In this document: piece by piece, positions 25,112-34,531 of the stretch
How positions within the stretch are numbered: the stretch's first letter is position 1
How the letters are laid out: the number at the start of each line of letters is the position of its first letter
Source of the DNA: Streptomyces sp. NBC_00654
Lineage (GTDB): Bacteria; Actinomycetota; Actinomycetes; Streptomycetales; Streptomycetaceae
Direction: 5' to 3'
Length of the DNA: 64,000 bases
Assembly (NCBI RefSeq): GCF_026341775.1
Contig: NZ_JAPEOB010000004.1
Span: 124,001-188,000, forward strand
Position numbers and translations under genes: made by a program
The notes under the pieces: generated by a model
What the model saw: only the letters and a program-made list of their open reading frames with translations
Told to the model about the DNA's origin: nothing
Databases searched by the model: none

Positions 25112-25226
25112 ACCCCGCTCCTGACCGGGCCGTCTCCCGCGCACCTCGTCCACACCTCGTCCGCACCTCGGCCCCGTCCACCTGAACAGACCGCGCCGGA
25201 CACCACGGCGCGGCTCAAAGAGCTGA

Positions 25227-25242
25227 GCAACGCCGGAGATGC
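25227..25242 (+). promoter_or_regulatory. 16-bp cluster element (GCA-N9-ATGC)
   Basis: GCAACGCCGGAGATGC, 95 bp upstream of the methyltransferase ATG at 25338. Confidence 0.65.
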
Positions 25243-25337
25243 CCGCCCCGACGGGGCGCTCGGAACATGGACCGCGAATCGCCCACCGGTCCCGCCGGTG
25301 GGCCGGGGCGGGGACGACCCGTCGCAGGACCACCGGG

Positions 25338-26351
25338 ATGAGGTGCTCAGCAGTGACCGTTGACATCGCGCCGACCAGCGCGCGCAGCGTTGCCACGATC
25401 TACAACTCGGCCGTCGCGGCCTTCGCCATCGCCGCCGCGTGGGAGGTGGGGGCGTTGGAGGAGCTCTACCGCGAACGCACCCTGGACACATCCGAATTCG
25501 CGGAGCGCCGCGGCCTCGACGCTCTCTCCACGACCGGTCTCTTCCGGGCCATGGCCTCGGTCGGACTCGTCCACCGCGAGGGCACCGCCGTCATCCCGCT
25601 GTCCGGGTTCGACGCGGTGTACCACAACAAGTCCTTCTTCCACTGGCTCGGCCGGGGCAGCGCCGAGCTTTTCCAGCAGATCCCCCGGGTGCTGCGCAAC
25701 GAACAGCGCACCGGCGCCTACTACCGCAGGGACCCGGCGGCCATCGCGTTCGCCTGCCGCGAGATCGACGACATCACCTACGCCCCGGCCTACTGGGGTG
25801 CCATCGAGCGCCTCGACTTCCCCGTCACCCGTGTCGCGGATCTCGGCTGCGGCAGCGGCGGCCGGCTGATGGACCTGCTGCACCGCTTCCCCGGCACCAC
25901 GGGCATCGGGGTCGACATCGCCGCTCCGTCCCTGGAGGTGGCACGCAAGGAAGCCGCCGACATCGGTCTGTCCGACCGTTCCGAGTTCGTGCGGGGGGAC
26001 GTGCTCCGGCTGGAACCGCGCCCGGAGTTCGCCGACATCGAGCTGGTCACCTGCTTCATGATGGGCCATGACTTCTGGCCGCGCGAGAACTGCGTGGCCA
26101 CCCTGCGCCGGCTGCGCGAGGTCTTCCCGGCCGCACGCCGGCTGCTGATCGGCGACGCCACCCGCACGGCGCTGCCGGACACCGAACTGCCGGTCTTCAC
26201 CCTGGGCTTCGAGCTCGGACACGATCTGATGGGGACCTTCCTGCCGACCATCGACGACTGGGAGTCGGTGTTCGCCGAAGGCGGCTGGGAGCTCGTGCGC
26301 ACCAACCGCATCGAGCTGACCGTCGGGGAGGTCATCTTCGAACTGGCCTGA
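25338..26351 (+). CDS. SAM-dependent methyltransferase
   Basis: 337-residue class I methyltransferase. An N-terminal helical domain of about 150 residues (dimerisation type, with an RGLDALSTTGLFRAMASVGL winged-helix-like segment) precedes the Rossmann domain. Motif I is VADLGCGSGGRLMDLL and the acidic SAM-ribose residue follows in GIGVDIAAPSLEVARKEA. The layout resembles O- or C-methyltransferases of polyketide and peptide pathways; the substrate is unknown. ATG 25338 is taken; GTG 25353 with GATGAGG upstream is an alternative. A 16-bp GCA-N9-ATGC element lies upstream, and the TPP enzyme follows after 92 bp on the same strand, so they are probably co-transcribed. Confidence 0.88.
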   Translation: MRCSAVTVDIAPTSARSVATIYNSAVAAFAIAAAWEVGALEELYRERTLDTSEFAERRGLDALSTTGLFRAMASVGLVHREGTAVIPLSGFDAVYHNKSFFHWLGRGSAELFQQIPRVLRNEQRTGAYYRRDPAAIAFACREIDDITYAPAYWGAIERLDFPVTRVADLGCGSGGRLMDLLHRFPGTTGIGVDIAAPSLEVARKEAADIGLSDRSEFVRGDVLRLEPRPEFADIELVTCFMMGHDFWPRENCVATLRRLREVFPAARRLLIGDATRTALPDTELPVFTLGFELGHDLMGTFLPTIDDWESVFAEGGWELVRTNRIELTVGEVIFELA

Positions 26352-26443
26352 TCCGTCCGCTCCCCGGTACCTCATGCCCGGCTGCCGTCACCGCCCCCGG
26401 AAGCCGGCACCTCCTGTCGGCCCGGGGCGTGTAGGAGAACCCG

Positions 26444-28108
26444 ATGCCCACGCTCGCCGCCGCCGTCGCCCGTACCCTCGCAACCGCCGGCGTCCGCCAT
26501 GCGTTCGGTCTGGTCGGCGGCGGCAACATCCTCGCCGCCGCGGCCCTGACCGAAGCGGGCGTCCACTACACGGCGGCCCGCCACGAGGGCGGTGCCATGG
26601 CGATGGCCGACGCCTACTTCCGGGTGACGGGGGAGGTGGCGGTCTGTACGACGACCCATGGGCCGGGGCTCACCAACGCGGCCACGGCGCTGGGCGAGGC
26701 GGCCAAGAACCGTTCCGCCGCCGTCCTGCTGTGCGGTGACGCGCCGACCGGTGGGCCCAGGCCGCACGACATCGACCAGAGCGCGCTGGTCACCTCGCTC
26801 GGTGTGCCCGTCGTACGGCTCACCGATCCGGCCACCGCCCTCGCGCGGACCTCCGCCGCGCTGGAACTCGCCCGTACCCGGCAGTGCCCCGTCGTCGTCA
26901 TGCTGCCCGGTGATCTGCTGGGTGCCGAGGTGTCCCCCCCTTCGGCACCCGGCGCCAACCCGATCGCGGCACCGGCCGCGACGGTCCGGCCCGACGTGCC
27001 GGCGGCGGTGCTCCGGGCCCTGGCCCGCTCCCGGCGGCCCCTGGTACTGGCGGGAGCGGGCGCCTGGCGCTCGGGGGCCGGCAAGGTGCTGCGCGACCTC
27101 GGGGACCGGCTCGGCGCGCTGTTCACCACGACGGTGATGGCCAACGGGCTCTTCGACGAAAGCCCCTGGTCCCTCGGGATCTGCGGTGGGTTCGCCGCCC
27201 CGGAGCCCGCCGGGCTGATCTCCCGCGCCGACCTGGTGCTGGCCTTCGGCGCGAGCCTGGACACCTTCACCCTGCACGGCGGACGGCTGCTGGACCCCGA
27301 CGCCACCGTCGTACGGATCGACCTGGAGCCGGGTCCGGGACCGGCCGGGCGCGCGGACCTCTCCGTGGTCGGGGACGCCTCGCTCGTCGCCACCCGGCTG
27401 CTGGACGCCCTCGGCCCGGCGGCTCCGCCGGCCGGTCCCGGTACCTGGCGGTCGGCGGCCGCCCGCACGGCGGCCGCCCGCCGCTGGGACACGGTGCCGT
27501 GCGAGGACGCCTCCGGCGCGGGGCGGATCGATCCGCGCACCCTCACACGTCACCTGGCCGGACTGCTGCCCGCCGAGCGCACCCTCGTGCTGGACGGCGG
27601 CCACTTCATCTCCTGGCCCGCCATGTACTGGCCGGTGCCCGACCCCGCGGCGATGGTCTTCACCGGGGCCGCCTTCCAGAGCATCGGCCTCGGGCTGGCG
27701 GGGGCGGTCGGCGCCGCGGTCGGCCGCCCCGACCGGACGACGGTGGCGGCGATCGGCGACGGCGGCGGGCTGATGGGGCTCTCCGAGCTGGAGACCCTGG
27801 TGCGCAGCGGGCGGTCCTGCCTGGTCGTGGTGTACGACGACGCGTCGTACGGATTCGAGGACCACATGTACACCCCGCGCGGGGCGGACCCCGCGATGGT
27901 GAACTTCGACGACACCGACTTCGCCGGGACGGCCCGCGCGCTGGGCGCCCGCGCCGTCACCGTACGCGTTCCGGCGGATCTGGCCGAGGTGACGGCCTGG
28001 CGCGAACGCGGCTGCCCCGGCACCCTGCTGCTGGACTGCAAGATCGTGCATACGGTGGTGGCGCCGTTCCTGGAGGATCTGCTGGCCCCGGCGGACCACC
28101 GGGGGTGA
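26444..28108 (+). CDS. Thiamine-pyrophosphate-dependent enzyme (acetolactate synthase/2-oxoacid decarboxylase type)
   Basis: 554-residue TPP enzyme with all three domains. The N-terminal Pyr domain has the catalytic glutamate in ARHEGGAMAMADAY (Glu48). The central domain is Rossmann-like, and the C-terminal PP domain carries the TPP/Mg motif GDGGGLMGLSELETL continuing to VVYDDASYG. The GHFISWPAMY segment replaces the usual substrate loop. In this setting it may decarboxylate or ligate an aromatic 2-oxoacid, for example 4-hydroxyphenylpyruvate made through the clustered prephenate dehydrogenase. That link is inference. It is co-directional with the upstream methyltransferase and the downstream GNAT protein. 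Confidence 0.88.
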   Translation: MPTLAAAVARTLATAGVRHAFGLVGGGNILAAAALTEAGVHYTAARHEGGAMAMADAYFRVTGEVAVCTTTHGPGLTNAATALGEAAKNRSAAVLLCGDAPTGGPRPHDIDQSALVTSLGVPVVRLTDPATALARTSAALELARTRQCPVVVMLPGDLLGAEVSPPSAPGANPIAAPAATVRPDVPAAVLRALARSRRPLVLAGAGAWRSGAGKVLRDLGDRLGALFTTTVMANGLFDESPWSLGICGGFAAPEPAGLISRADLVLAFGASLDTFTLHGGRLLDPDATVVRIDLEPGPGPAGRADLSVVGDASLVATRLLDALGPAAPPAGPGTWRSAAARTAAARRWDTVPCEDASGAGRIDPRTLTRHLAGLLPAERTLVLDGGHFISWPAMYWPVPDPAAMVFTGAAFQSIGLGLAGAVGAAVGRPDRTTVAAIGDGGGLMGLSELETLVRSGRSCLVVVYDDASYGFEDHMYTPRGADPAMVNFDDTDFAGTARALGARAVTVRVPADLAEVTAWRERGCPGTLLLDCKIVHTVVAPFLEDLLAPADHRG

Positions 28109-28209
28109 CGCGGCCGCTGCCGGGGTACGCGACCGGCGGCCCCGGGCAGCGGTACGGGTGCCGGCCCGCGTGCATGCGAAGGGGCCACCCCGACGGTAGG
28201 TTGCGGACG

Positions 28210-29223
28210 GTGCTGACGACTGAGGAGTTCGAGGTCAGGGAGTCCGGCCCGGAGGAACTGGCGGCCTGGTGCCGGGTGTTCGCGGACGGGCAGGCAGAGC
28301 TGTCCGGAGTCGCGACGGAGCCCGGTGCGCCGGCCGAACGGCTGCGCGCCGGGCCGGGGGACGGGGTACGGCGGTGGGCCGCCCGGGAGGCCGGGCGGAT
28401 CTGTGCGGTGGCCGACCTGCGGCCGCAGCGGCACGATCCCGCGGTCGGGTTCCTCCGTCTGACCGTGGCGCCGCGGGCACGGTGCCGGGGCACCGGGGCG
28501 GCGTTGCTCGCCCGGATCGCGGCAGAGGCCGGGGACCGGGGGACGGAGCGGATCCAGGCGCTGGTGCCGGCGGGGACGCCCGGCCAGCGGTTCGTTCGCC
28601 GGTGGCGCGTGATGCTGCGGTTGGAGCTGCACGAACAGCGTCTCGACCGGGACGTCCTGAGGCGCTGCCACGAGCTGGCGGCGGATCCTCACCCCGGCTA
28701 CCGGGTGGTGTCCTGGCAGCGTGCGGCGCCCGCGGAATGGGCGCCCTCGTTCGGGCGGGTGATGGGCCATGTGCTGGACGCGCCCGGAGCCGAGCTGCAG
28801 ATGGCCTCCCGGGCCTGGGACACCGCGGCGGTCCGCGCCTGGGAGGCGGAGATGGCCGGGCGGCGACTGCTCGTCAGCGCGGTGGTCCATCTGCCCTCGT
28901 GCGAGGTCGTCGGCGCGACGGTGGCCACGGTGGCCGATACCGGTGCGCGGGCGGCCGACCAGCACGACACCGCCGTACTGCCCGGACACCGGAGCGGTGG
29001 GCTGGCCCGCTGGATGAAAGCCCGCCACACGCTGCGGCTGCACGAACTGTTTCCCGAGGCCGGGTCGGTCACGGTCACCGTGAACCGGGAGAACGCCCCG
29101 ATGCTCGCCGTGAACCGGATGATCGGCTACCGGCTCGTGCGTGAACGGCTGCTGGTGGAGACCCCCACGGCCGGTATTCCCACGGCCGGTATCCCCACCG
29201 GCGGCACCGGACCGAACGGGTGA
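28210..29223 (+). CDS. Tandem GNAT acetyltransferase
   Basis: 337 residues with two GNAT folds. The N-terminal half holds the acetyl-CoA pyrophosphate loop in LRLTVAPRARCRGTGAALLARIAAEA (R-x-x-G-x-G/A). The C-terminal half shows VLPGHRSGGLARWMKARHTLRLHELFP and the strand TVNRENAPMLAVNRMIGYR, typical of GNAT C-termini. Such two-domain proteins resemble mycothiol-synthase-like or antibiotic N-acetyltransferases; the acceptor is unknown. GTG at 28210 directly precedes the first fold; an in-frame ATG at 28174 has a poor ribosome site. The gene ends with a TAGIP/TAGIPT repeat and is followed by a hairpin. Confidence 0.85.
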   Translation: MLTTEEFEVRESGPEELAAWCRVFADGQAELSGVATEPGAPAERLRAGPGDGVRRWAAREAGRICAVADLRPQRHDPAVGFLRLTVAPRARCRGTGAALLARIAAEAGDRGTERIQALVPAGTPGQRFVRRWRVMLRLELHEQRLDRDVLRRCHELAADPHPGYRVVSWQRAAPAEWAPSFGRVMGHVLDAPGAELQMASRAWDTAAVRAWEAEMAGRRLLVSAVVHLPSCEVVGATVATVADTGARAADQHDTAVLPGHRSGGLARWMKARHTLRLHELFPEAGSVTVTVNRENAPMLAVNRMIGYRLVRERLLVETPTAGIPTAGIPTGGTGPNG

Positions 29224-29225
29224 CG

Positions 29226-29255
29226 GACCGGGACACCTGAACGGCTGTCCCGGTC
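29226..29255. terminator. Hairpin after the GNAT gene
   Basis: GACCGGGACA/TGTCCCGGTC stem, 10-base loop. Two copies of a 20-bp direct repeat (core CTGCCGCTACCGGTGGACG) follow between here and the convergent gene at 29358. Confidence 0.7.
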
Positions 29256-29357
29256 ACACCCCTGCCGCTACCGGTGGACGCCCGCGCCGAGCTGCCGGTG
29301 GGCACGTCCTGCCGCTACCGGTGGACGTCCGCGCCGCCTCCGGTGGGACGGCGCGGG

Positions 29358-30941
29358 TCAGCTGCCGGGCAGGTTCCTGCGGACGCCTCTGAGCCCCTCG
29401 AACGAGGACAGGTCGGGCACCGTCCAGCCGTCCAGGTCGTACTCCGACATGCACTGGTCGACCATCGCCTTGTAGTCGTCGATCTGCCCCGAGGCGGTCT
29501 GCGCGAACAGCAGCTCGGTGCGGGTGTTCTCGTGGTTGCCGGCGTAGTTGCGCTCGTAGAGCTCGTGGCGTCCGCCGAACTCCGTTCCCACCGCGTCCCA
29601 CAGGAGTTTCAGCACCTTGACCCGGTCCACGGCCTCGATGCCGTTCGAGCCCCGTACGTATTTGTCGAGGTAGGGGCGGATCTCGGGGTTCTTGAAGTCG
29701 TCCGCGCTGGAGTTGAGGTAGATCAGGCCGCTCGCGACGTCCTGCTCGATGATCTCCTTGACGCGCGGGTAGCCGATCTGCATGAACCAGCGGTAGGCCA
29801 TGCCGTACTGCGGGTTGGGCAGTACCGCCCCGTTGTGCCACTTCACCGGGTTGCGCGCCGCCGCGTCCGAGAGGCCCCAGAAGAGGTTGCGCCAGGCCAG
29901 GACCTCACCGAGGCGGGTCTGCACACCCCGGAAGTCCTGGGTGCCGGTGACCTCCAGGGCCTTGGCGAGCGCTCCCGCGATGAACTCCAGCTTGACGGCC
30001 AGCCGGGTGCAGCCGTGGAAGGTGAAGCGCTCCATGAAGCCGGACTGCGAGGAGAACATCTGGATCTTGGCCATGTCCCCGTAGATGAACACGTTCTCCC
30101 AGGGGATGAGGACCTTGTCCATCACCAGGATCGTGTCGTTCTCGTCGAGCCGCGAGGACAGCGGGTAGTCGAACGGGGTGCCCATCACGGCCGCGGTGGC
30201 GCTGTAGGAGGGGCGGCAGATCAGCTTCACCCCGGGGGCGCCGGTGGGCACCGTGGCCACCAGCGCGAACTCCTTCTTCTTGATGGGCAGTCCGTAGTGC
30301 GCGATGAAGTTGTGGTGGGTCAGCGCCGAGCCGGTGGCGACCACCTTCGCACCGCTGACCACGAGCCCCGCGTCGGTCTCCTTCTCCACGTGCACGAAGA
30401 CATCGGCCACCTCGTCCGGCGGCAGACTGCGGTCCACCGGCGGATGGACGATCGCGTGGTTCCAGTACAGGACCTTCTCCTGGGCCTCGCGGTACCAGCG
30501 CCGTGCGTTGTCGGCGAAGGGCCCGTAGAACTCGGAGTTGGCCCCGAGCGTGCCGAGGAAGGCCGCCTTGTAGTCGGGGCTGCGGCCCATCCAGCCGTAG
30601 CTCATCCGGGACCACGCGGCGATCGCCTGCTGGTCGGCGACGAGGTCCTCGGCGCTGTGCGGTGTGGTGTAGAAGCGGTGGGTCAGTCCGCCGCTCCCCG
30701 TGTCCGTCCGGGTGGTCAGGACGTCCTGGGTGGCCGGGTCGTGCAGGGCGTCGTAGAGACGTGCCGTCATCCGCACCGGGTTGTGGAACGCCGGGTGGGC
30801 GGTGATGTCCTTGACGCGCTCCCCGTACAGGAACACCTGCCGGTCGTCGCGCAGGCTCTCGATGTACTCGTCGCCGGTGAGCGGCCGGCTCACCGAGGAC
30901 CCGGGACGGCTCTCGGCGCCGGAGCGGTGCTGATCGGTCAT
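29358..30941 (-). CDS. Two-component FAD-dependent aryl hydroxylase (SgcC/HpaB family)
   Basis: 527-residue monooxygenase of the 4-hydroxyphenylacetate 3-hydroxylase family, close in layout to SgcC, which hydroxylates a PCP-tethered 3-chloro-beta-tyrosine in C-1027. Recognisable blocks are the N-terminal [20 protein letters not shown], the [20 protein letters not shown] region, the flavin-binding [19 protein letters not shown] part and the long C-terminal helical domain. It needs reduced FAD, for which the E6 reductase at 6628 is the natural partner. The ATG follows a GAGGGAA-type ribosome site on the minus strand. An imperfect 16-bp cluster element lies 93 bp upstream, divergent from the gene at 31199. 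Confidence 0.93.
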   Translation of the reverse strand: MTDQHRSGAESRPGSSVSRPLTGDEYIESLRDDRQVFLYGERVKDITAHPAFHNPVRMTARLYDALHDPATQDVLTTRTDTGSGGLTHRFYTTPHSAEDLVADQQAIAAWSRMSYGWMGRSPDYKAAFLGTLGANSEFYGPFADNARRWYREAQEKVLYWNHAIVHPPVDRSLPPDEVADVFVHVEKETDAGLVVSGAKVVATGSALTHHNFIAHYGLPIKKKEFALVATVPTGAPGVKLICRPSYSATAAVMGTPFDYPLSSRLDENDTILVMDKVLIPWENVFIYGDMAKIQMFSSQSGFMERFTFHGCTRLAVKLEFIAGALAKALEVTGTQDFRGVQTRLGEVLAWRNLFWGLSDAAARNPVKWHNGAVLPNPQYGMAYRWFMQIGYPRVKEIIEQDVASGLIYLNSSADDFKNPEIRPYLDKYVRGSNGIEAVDRVKVLKLLWDAVGTEFGGRHELYERNYAGNHENTRTELLFAQTASGQIDDYKAMVDQCMSEYDLDGWTVPDLSSFEGLRGVRRNLPGS

Positions 30942-31002
30942 GAGCCCTCTTCCCTCGAATCCCCTCACCGCCCGACACCGGGGCGCGGCGGCGGGCGTGC
31001 CG

Positions 31003-31021
31003 GGCTGCCATCGTGGCAGCC
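31003..31021. promoter_or_regulatory. Perfect inverted repeat in divergent promoter
   Basis: GGCTGCCA-TCG-TGGCAGCC, about 60 bp upstream of the SgcC-like start on the minus strand. Possible operator. Confidence 0.45.
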
Positions 31022-31034
31022 GGCGGAGGCCGGG

Positions 31035-31050
31035 GCTTCTCCCTGCGTGC
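31035..31050 (-). promoter_or_regulatory. 16-bp cluster element, imperfect (minus strand)
   Basis: Reads GCACGCAGGGAGAAGC on the minus strand (AAGC instead of ATGC), 93 bp upstream of the SgcC-like start. Confidence 0.4.
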
Positions 31051-31107
31051 GGGACCACCGCACGGGGCGGCGCGGTCCTCGTGCGCCGTGCCGCCGGTGC
31101 CAGGTGC

Positions 31108-31123
31108 GCAATTCAAAAGGTGC
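31108..31123 (+). promoter_or_regulatory. 16-bp cluster element
   Basis: GCAATTCAAAAGGTGC (GTGC instead of ATGC), 75 bp upstream of the ATG at 31199. Confidence 0.6.
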
Positions 31124-31198
31124 CTCTCGTCCCCTGCCGGTGTGACGGTCTCTCCAGCACTGCCCCTCTCCACGATCGTCACGTCCAGGAGGAAACCG

Positions 31199-32380
31199 AT
31201 GCTGACCGCCGACATCCCCACGCGGGCGCAACTCGTCCAGCGCGCAGTCGAGCTGGCACCGCTTCTGAAGAAGAACGCCGCGCAGGCGGAGCAGGACGGA
31301 AGGCTCCAGGACGAGACCGTCGAGGCACTGGCGGACGCCGGACTCTTCCGGCTGCGGGTGCCCAAGCGCTACGGAGGCTACGAGTCCGACACCCGTACGC
31401 TGGTCGACGTCGCGGCGGCTCTCGGCCGAGCCGACGGCGCCGCGGCCTGGACCACGGCCGTCTACTGGATTCCGACCTGGATGACGTGCCTGTTCCCCGA
31501 CAGCGTCCAGGACGAGGTCTTCTCGACCCCGGACGTCCGGATCTGCGGCACCCTCAGCCCGTCCGCGCTGGCCACGCCGGCGCCCGGCGGTATCACCGTC
31601 AACGGCAAGTGGGGCTTCGTCAGCGGTGCCCGGCACAGCCACTGGCAGGAGATCATCGCCGTCCTGCAGGGTCCCGACGGACCGCCGCAGCCGGTGATGG
31701 CGCTGGTGCCGATCGACGAGCTGACGATCATCGACGACTGGGACACCTCCGGTCTGCGCGCCACCGGCAGCGTCAGCACCGTCGCCCAGGACCTCTTCGT
31801 CCCGCAGGAGCGCGTCCTGCCGCTCGGCGCCATCCTCCAGGGGAGTTACGCCTCCGAGCTCAACGCCGACACGCCGGTCTACCGCGTCCCGCTGCTGCCC
31901 GTCGCCTCGGCTTCCTCGGTGGGCACCGCACTGGGACTGGCCCATGCCGCCCGGGACACCTTCTTCGAGCGGCTGCCGGGACGCACCATCACCTATACCT
32001 CGTACCAGCAGCAGGCCGAGGCGCCGCTCACCCACTTCCAGGCCGCCGAGGCGACGCTCAAGTCCGACCAGGCCGAGTTCCACGCCCACCGGCTGGCCGC
32101 GCTCGTGGACGGCAAGGGCGAGTCCGGCGACACCTGGACGCTGGAGGAGCGTGCCCGTGCCCGTGCCGACCTGGGTGCGGTGTGCCGGCTGGCCAAGGAG
32201 GCCGTCGACCTGTTCGCCTCCGCCAGCGGCGGCTCCTCGATCTACCGCGACATTCCCATCCAGCGCGTCGTCCGCGACATCCAGGCGATCAACCTGCACG
32301 CCCTGATGAACCCGAACACGAACAACGAGCTCTACGGCCGCATCCTGTGCGGCCAGGAGCCGAACACGCTCTACATCTGA
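31199..32380 (+). CDS. Acyl-CoA-dehydrogenase-fold flavin monooxygenase (first copy)
   Basis: 393 residues, acyl-CoA dehydrogenase superfamily, closest in style to flavin-dependent hydroxylases such as HsaA/KijD3 rather than true dehydrogenases. The N-terminal helical domain contains ALADAGLFRLRVPKRYGGYE. The middle beta domain has ITVNGKWGFVSGARHSHWQ and WDTSGLRATGS. The C-terminal helical bundle follows, and the conserved catalytic Glu of dehydrogenases is not apparent. It would use reduced flavin from E6. AGGAGG at 31187-31192 gives a strong ribosome site. First gene of an operon with the SgcJ-like and FAD monooxygenase genes, under a 16-bp cluster element. Confidence 0.88.
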   Translation: MLTADIPTRAQLVQRAVELAPLLKKNAAQAEQDGRLQDETVEALADAGLFRLRVPKRYGGYESDTRTLVDVAAALGRADGAAAWTTAVYWIPTWMTCLFPDSVQDEVFSTPDVRICGTLSPSALATPAPGGITVNGKWGFVSGARHSHWQEIIAVLQGPDGPPQPVMALVPIDELTIIDDWDTSGLRATGSVSTVAQDLFVPQERVLPLGAILQGSYASELNADTPVYRVPLLPVASASSVGTALGLAHAARDTFFERLPGRTITYTSYQQQAEAPLTHFQAAEATLKSDQAEFHAHRLAALVDGKGESGDTWTLEERARARADLGAVCRLAKEAVDLFASASGGSSIYRDIPIQRVVRDIQAINLHALMNPNTNNELYGRILCGQEPNTLYI

Positions 32381-32484
32381 CGCCTCACGCACCCGACAGA
32401 GGCAGCACGCACCGCAACAGTCCCAGCCCGCACAGCACCGCACCAGACGAGACCGCATTCGACGCGACCGAGGAGCCCACGGAC

Positions 32485-32916
32485 ATGACTGCTCAGACCA
32501 CCGACGCGCCCATCATCGAGATCTCCGACGAGGACAAGGCCGCCGTCGCGGCTGTGCCCGGCCGCATCGTCGCCGCCTGGGCCGCGCACGACGCCCAGGC
32601 GTTCGCCGATGTCTTCACCCCCGACGGCACGATGATCCTGCCCGGCGTCTTCCAGCAGGGCCAGGAGGCCATCGCCGGCTTCATGGCCGAGGCGTTCACC
32701 GGCCCCCTCAAGGGCACCCGGGTCACCGGCACCCCGGTCGACATCCGCTTCGCCGACGCGGAGTCCGGCATCCTCATCACCCGCGGCGGCATCCTCGCCC
32801 CGGGGCAGAGCGAGCCGAGCCCCGAGCGTGCCGTCCACGGCTCCTGGGTCGTGGTCAAGCGCGGCGGCGGCTGGCACCTCGCCGCGTACCAGAACACCCC
32901 CCTTCACGCCGCCTGA
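32485..32916 (+). CDS. SgcJ/EcaC-family SnoaL-like protein
   Basis: 143-residue NTF2/SnoaL-fold protein of the SgcJ/NcsJ type, conserved in 9-membered enediyne clusters. Typical segments are VPGRIVAAWAAHDAQAFADVFTPDGTMILPG, the helix AIAGFMAEAFTGPLKGTRV and the C-terminal strands VHGSWVVVKRGGGWHLAAYQNTP. SgcJ and NcsJ have been linked to polyene or core formation together with PKSE, but their reaction is not settled. It lies between the flavin monooxygenase genes in the same operon. GAGGAG upstream of the ATG at 32485 supports the start. Its presence is one of the best markers that this is a 9-membered system. Confidence 0.93.
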   Translation: MTAQTTDAPIIEISDEDKAAVAAVPGRIVAAWAAHDAQAFADVFTPDGTMILPGVFQQGQEAIAGFMAEAFTGPLKGTRVTGTPVDIRFADAESGILITRGGILAPGQSEPSPERAVHGSWVVVKRGGGWHLAAYQNTPLHAA

Positions 32917-32957
32917 CGTCCCGTCCGCTCCGTACTTGCCACAAGGAGGTGACCGCG

Positions 32958-34307
32958 ATGGCCGTAACGAACGCAGGCCGCGCGGTGGTTCTCGGCGGCA
33001 GCATGGCCGGCCTGCTGGCCGCCAGGGTGCTCGCCGACACGTACCGCGATGTCGTGGTCGTCGACCGCGACGACATGTCCCCCGGCGCCGAGGCGCGCCG
33101 GGGGGTGCCCCAGGGCCGCCATGTGCACGGTCTGCTCGCCCGCGGGCAGCAGATTCTCGACGAGCTGTTCCCCGGCTTCACCGAGGAGGCCGTGGCGGCG
33201 GGCATCCCCACGGGTGACCTCGGGGAGCTGCGCTGGTACTTCAACGGCCGCCGGCTCAGCCCCGCCACCACGGGGCTGGTGTGCGTCTCCGCCACCCGTC
33301 CACTGCTGGAGGGCCGGGTACGGGAGCGGGTCGCGGCGCTGGAGAACGTGACGTTCCGCGACCGGCACGACATCGTCGGCCTCGTCACGGACGGCGCGCA
33401 CTCCACCGTCACCGGGGTCCGTGTCCAGGGCCAGCGGCCCGGGGACGCGGAGCAGGTCCTCGATGCCGGGCTCGTCGTGGACACCAGCGGCCGGGGCTCG
33501 CGCACACCGACGTGGCTGGAGGAGTTCGGGTACGAGCGTCCCGAAGAGGAACGCATCAAGATCGACCTCAGTTACACCACGCGCCGCTTCCGGCTGCCGG
33601 ACCTCTCCGTGCTGAACGGCGACCTGTCCATCAACCCCGTGTCCTCGCCCAGCCACCGGCGCGGGGCGTTCCTCTCCCGCATCGAGGACGGGCTCGTCAC
33701 CGTCTCGCTGACCGGTGTGCTGGGCGACAGCGCACCGGCCGACCTGGAGGGATTCCTGGCCTGGTCCAAGACCCTTCCGGTCTCCGACATCTACGACGTC
33801 CTCCAGGACGCCGAACCCGTCGGGGACGGCGCGACCTTCCGCTATCCGGCGAGCGTGCGCCGCCACTACGAGCGGCTGCGGACGTTCCCCGCCGGGCTGC
33901 TGGTGATGGGCGACGCGGCGTGCAGCTTCAACCCGGTCTACGGGCAGGGCATGACGGTCGCCGCGATGGAGGCCAAGGTCCTCGCCGGCCACCTGAGCCG
34001 CGGTCCGGTCCCGCAGCCCCTGGAGTTCCATCGTGACGTCTCCGGTGTCATCGACGTCCCCTGGGACTTCTCCGCGGGCGGCGACCTCGGATACCCCGAG
34101 GTCGAGGGCGTACGGAACGCCAAGGTGCGTACGGGCGGCGCGTACATGGCGCGGCTCCAGGCGGCGGCGGTCCACGACGGCCGCATCACCGGCACCTTCA
34201 TGCGGGTGGCGGGCCTCGTCGAATCGCCGCAGGCCCTGATGAGCCCGCGCATGATGTACCGCGTGCTCAAGGGCTCACGGCGCGGCAAGCAGACCGCGGC
34301 GGCCTGA
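32958..34307 (+). CDS. FAD-dependent monooxygenase
   Basis: 449-residue flavoprotein of the PHBH/epoxidase superfamily. The FAD motif is AVVLGGSMAGLLAARVLAD at the N-terminus. The second conserved segment DTSGRGSRTPTWLEEFGY (D-G-x-x-S-x-x-R type) is in the middle, and the GDAACSFNPVYGQGMTVAAMEA motif that binds the flavin ribityl chain comes near residue 325. There is no W-x-W-x-I-P halogenase motif, so it is not an SgcC3-type halogenase. A hydroxylation or epoxidation of an aryl unit or of the core is likely. The start is fixed by a perfect AAGGAGGTGA ribosome site five bases before the ATG. Last gene of its operon, followed by a long hairpin. Confidence 0.9.
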   Translation: MAVTNAGRAVVLGGSMAGLLAARVLADTYRDVVVVDRDDMSPGAEARRGVPQGRHVHGLLARGQQILDELFPGFTEEAVAAGIPTGDLGELRWYFNGRRLSPATTGLVCVSATRPLLEGRVRERVAALENVTFRDRHDIVGLVTDGAHSTVTGVRVQGQRPGDAEQVLDAGLVVDTSGRGSRTPTWLEEFGYERPEEERIKIDLSYTTRRFRLPDLSVLNGDLSINPVSSPSHRRGAFLSRIEDGLVTVSLTGVLGDSAPADLEGFLAWSKTLPVSDIYDVLQDAEPVGDGATFRYPASVRRHYERLRTFPAGLLVMGDAACSFNPVYGQGMTVAAMEAKVLAGHLSRGPVPQPLEFHRDVSGVIDVPWDFSAGGDLGYPEVEGVRNAKVRTGGAYMARLQAAAVHDGRITGTFMRVAGLVESPQALMSPRMMYRVLKGSRRGKQTAAA

Positions 34308-34359
34308 CCGGTCCGCCCAACGCACCAGGCCAGCACGACGCCCGCCCACGACGCCCGCC

Positions 34360-34395
34360 CACGACGCCCGGCCGGATCCCCGGCCGGGCGTCGTG
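34360..34395. terminator. Hairpin terminator with preceding 13-bp repeats
   Basis: Perfect 16-bp arms (CACGACGCCCGGCCGG and complement) with loop ATCC. The left arm is the third copy of a 13-bp CACGACGCCCGCC repeat starting at 34334 and 34347. Confidence 0.85.
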
Positions 34396-34468
34396 CTGTC
34401 CTTGTCCTGTCCTCGTCCTGTGTACGGGCGGCGGGCCGCTGTGGTCCGGGCGTGCCTGCGGGAACGCC

Positions 34469-34505
34469 CGAAGGGCTGCCCCGGTCCGGCCGGGGCAGCC
34501 CTTCG
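34469..34505. terminator. Hairpin terminator for the minus-strand P450 operon
   Basis: 16-bp arms CGAAGGGCTGCCCCGG and complement with a 5-base loop, just past the end of the minus-strand gene at 34532. Confidence 0.82.
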
Positions 34506-34531
34506 GCGTGCGTGCGGTCGCGGAGGTGGCG

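Noticed and set aside
32958..34307. FAD-dependent halogenase of the SgcC3 type
   Set aside because: The FAD motifs are present, but the halogenase W-x-W-x-I-P motif is not, so it was called a monooxygenase.
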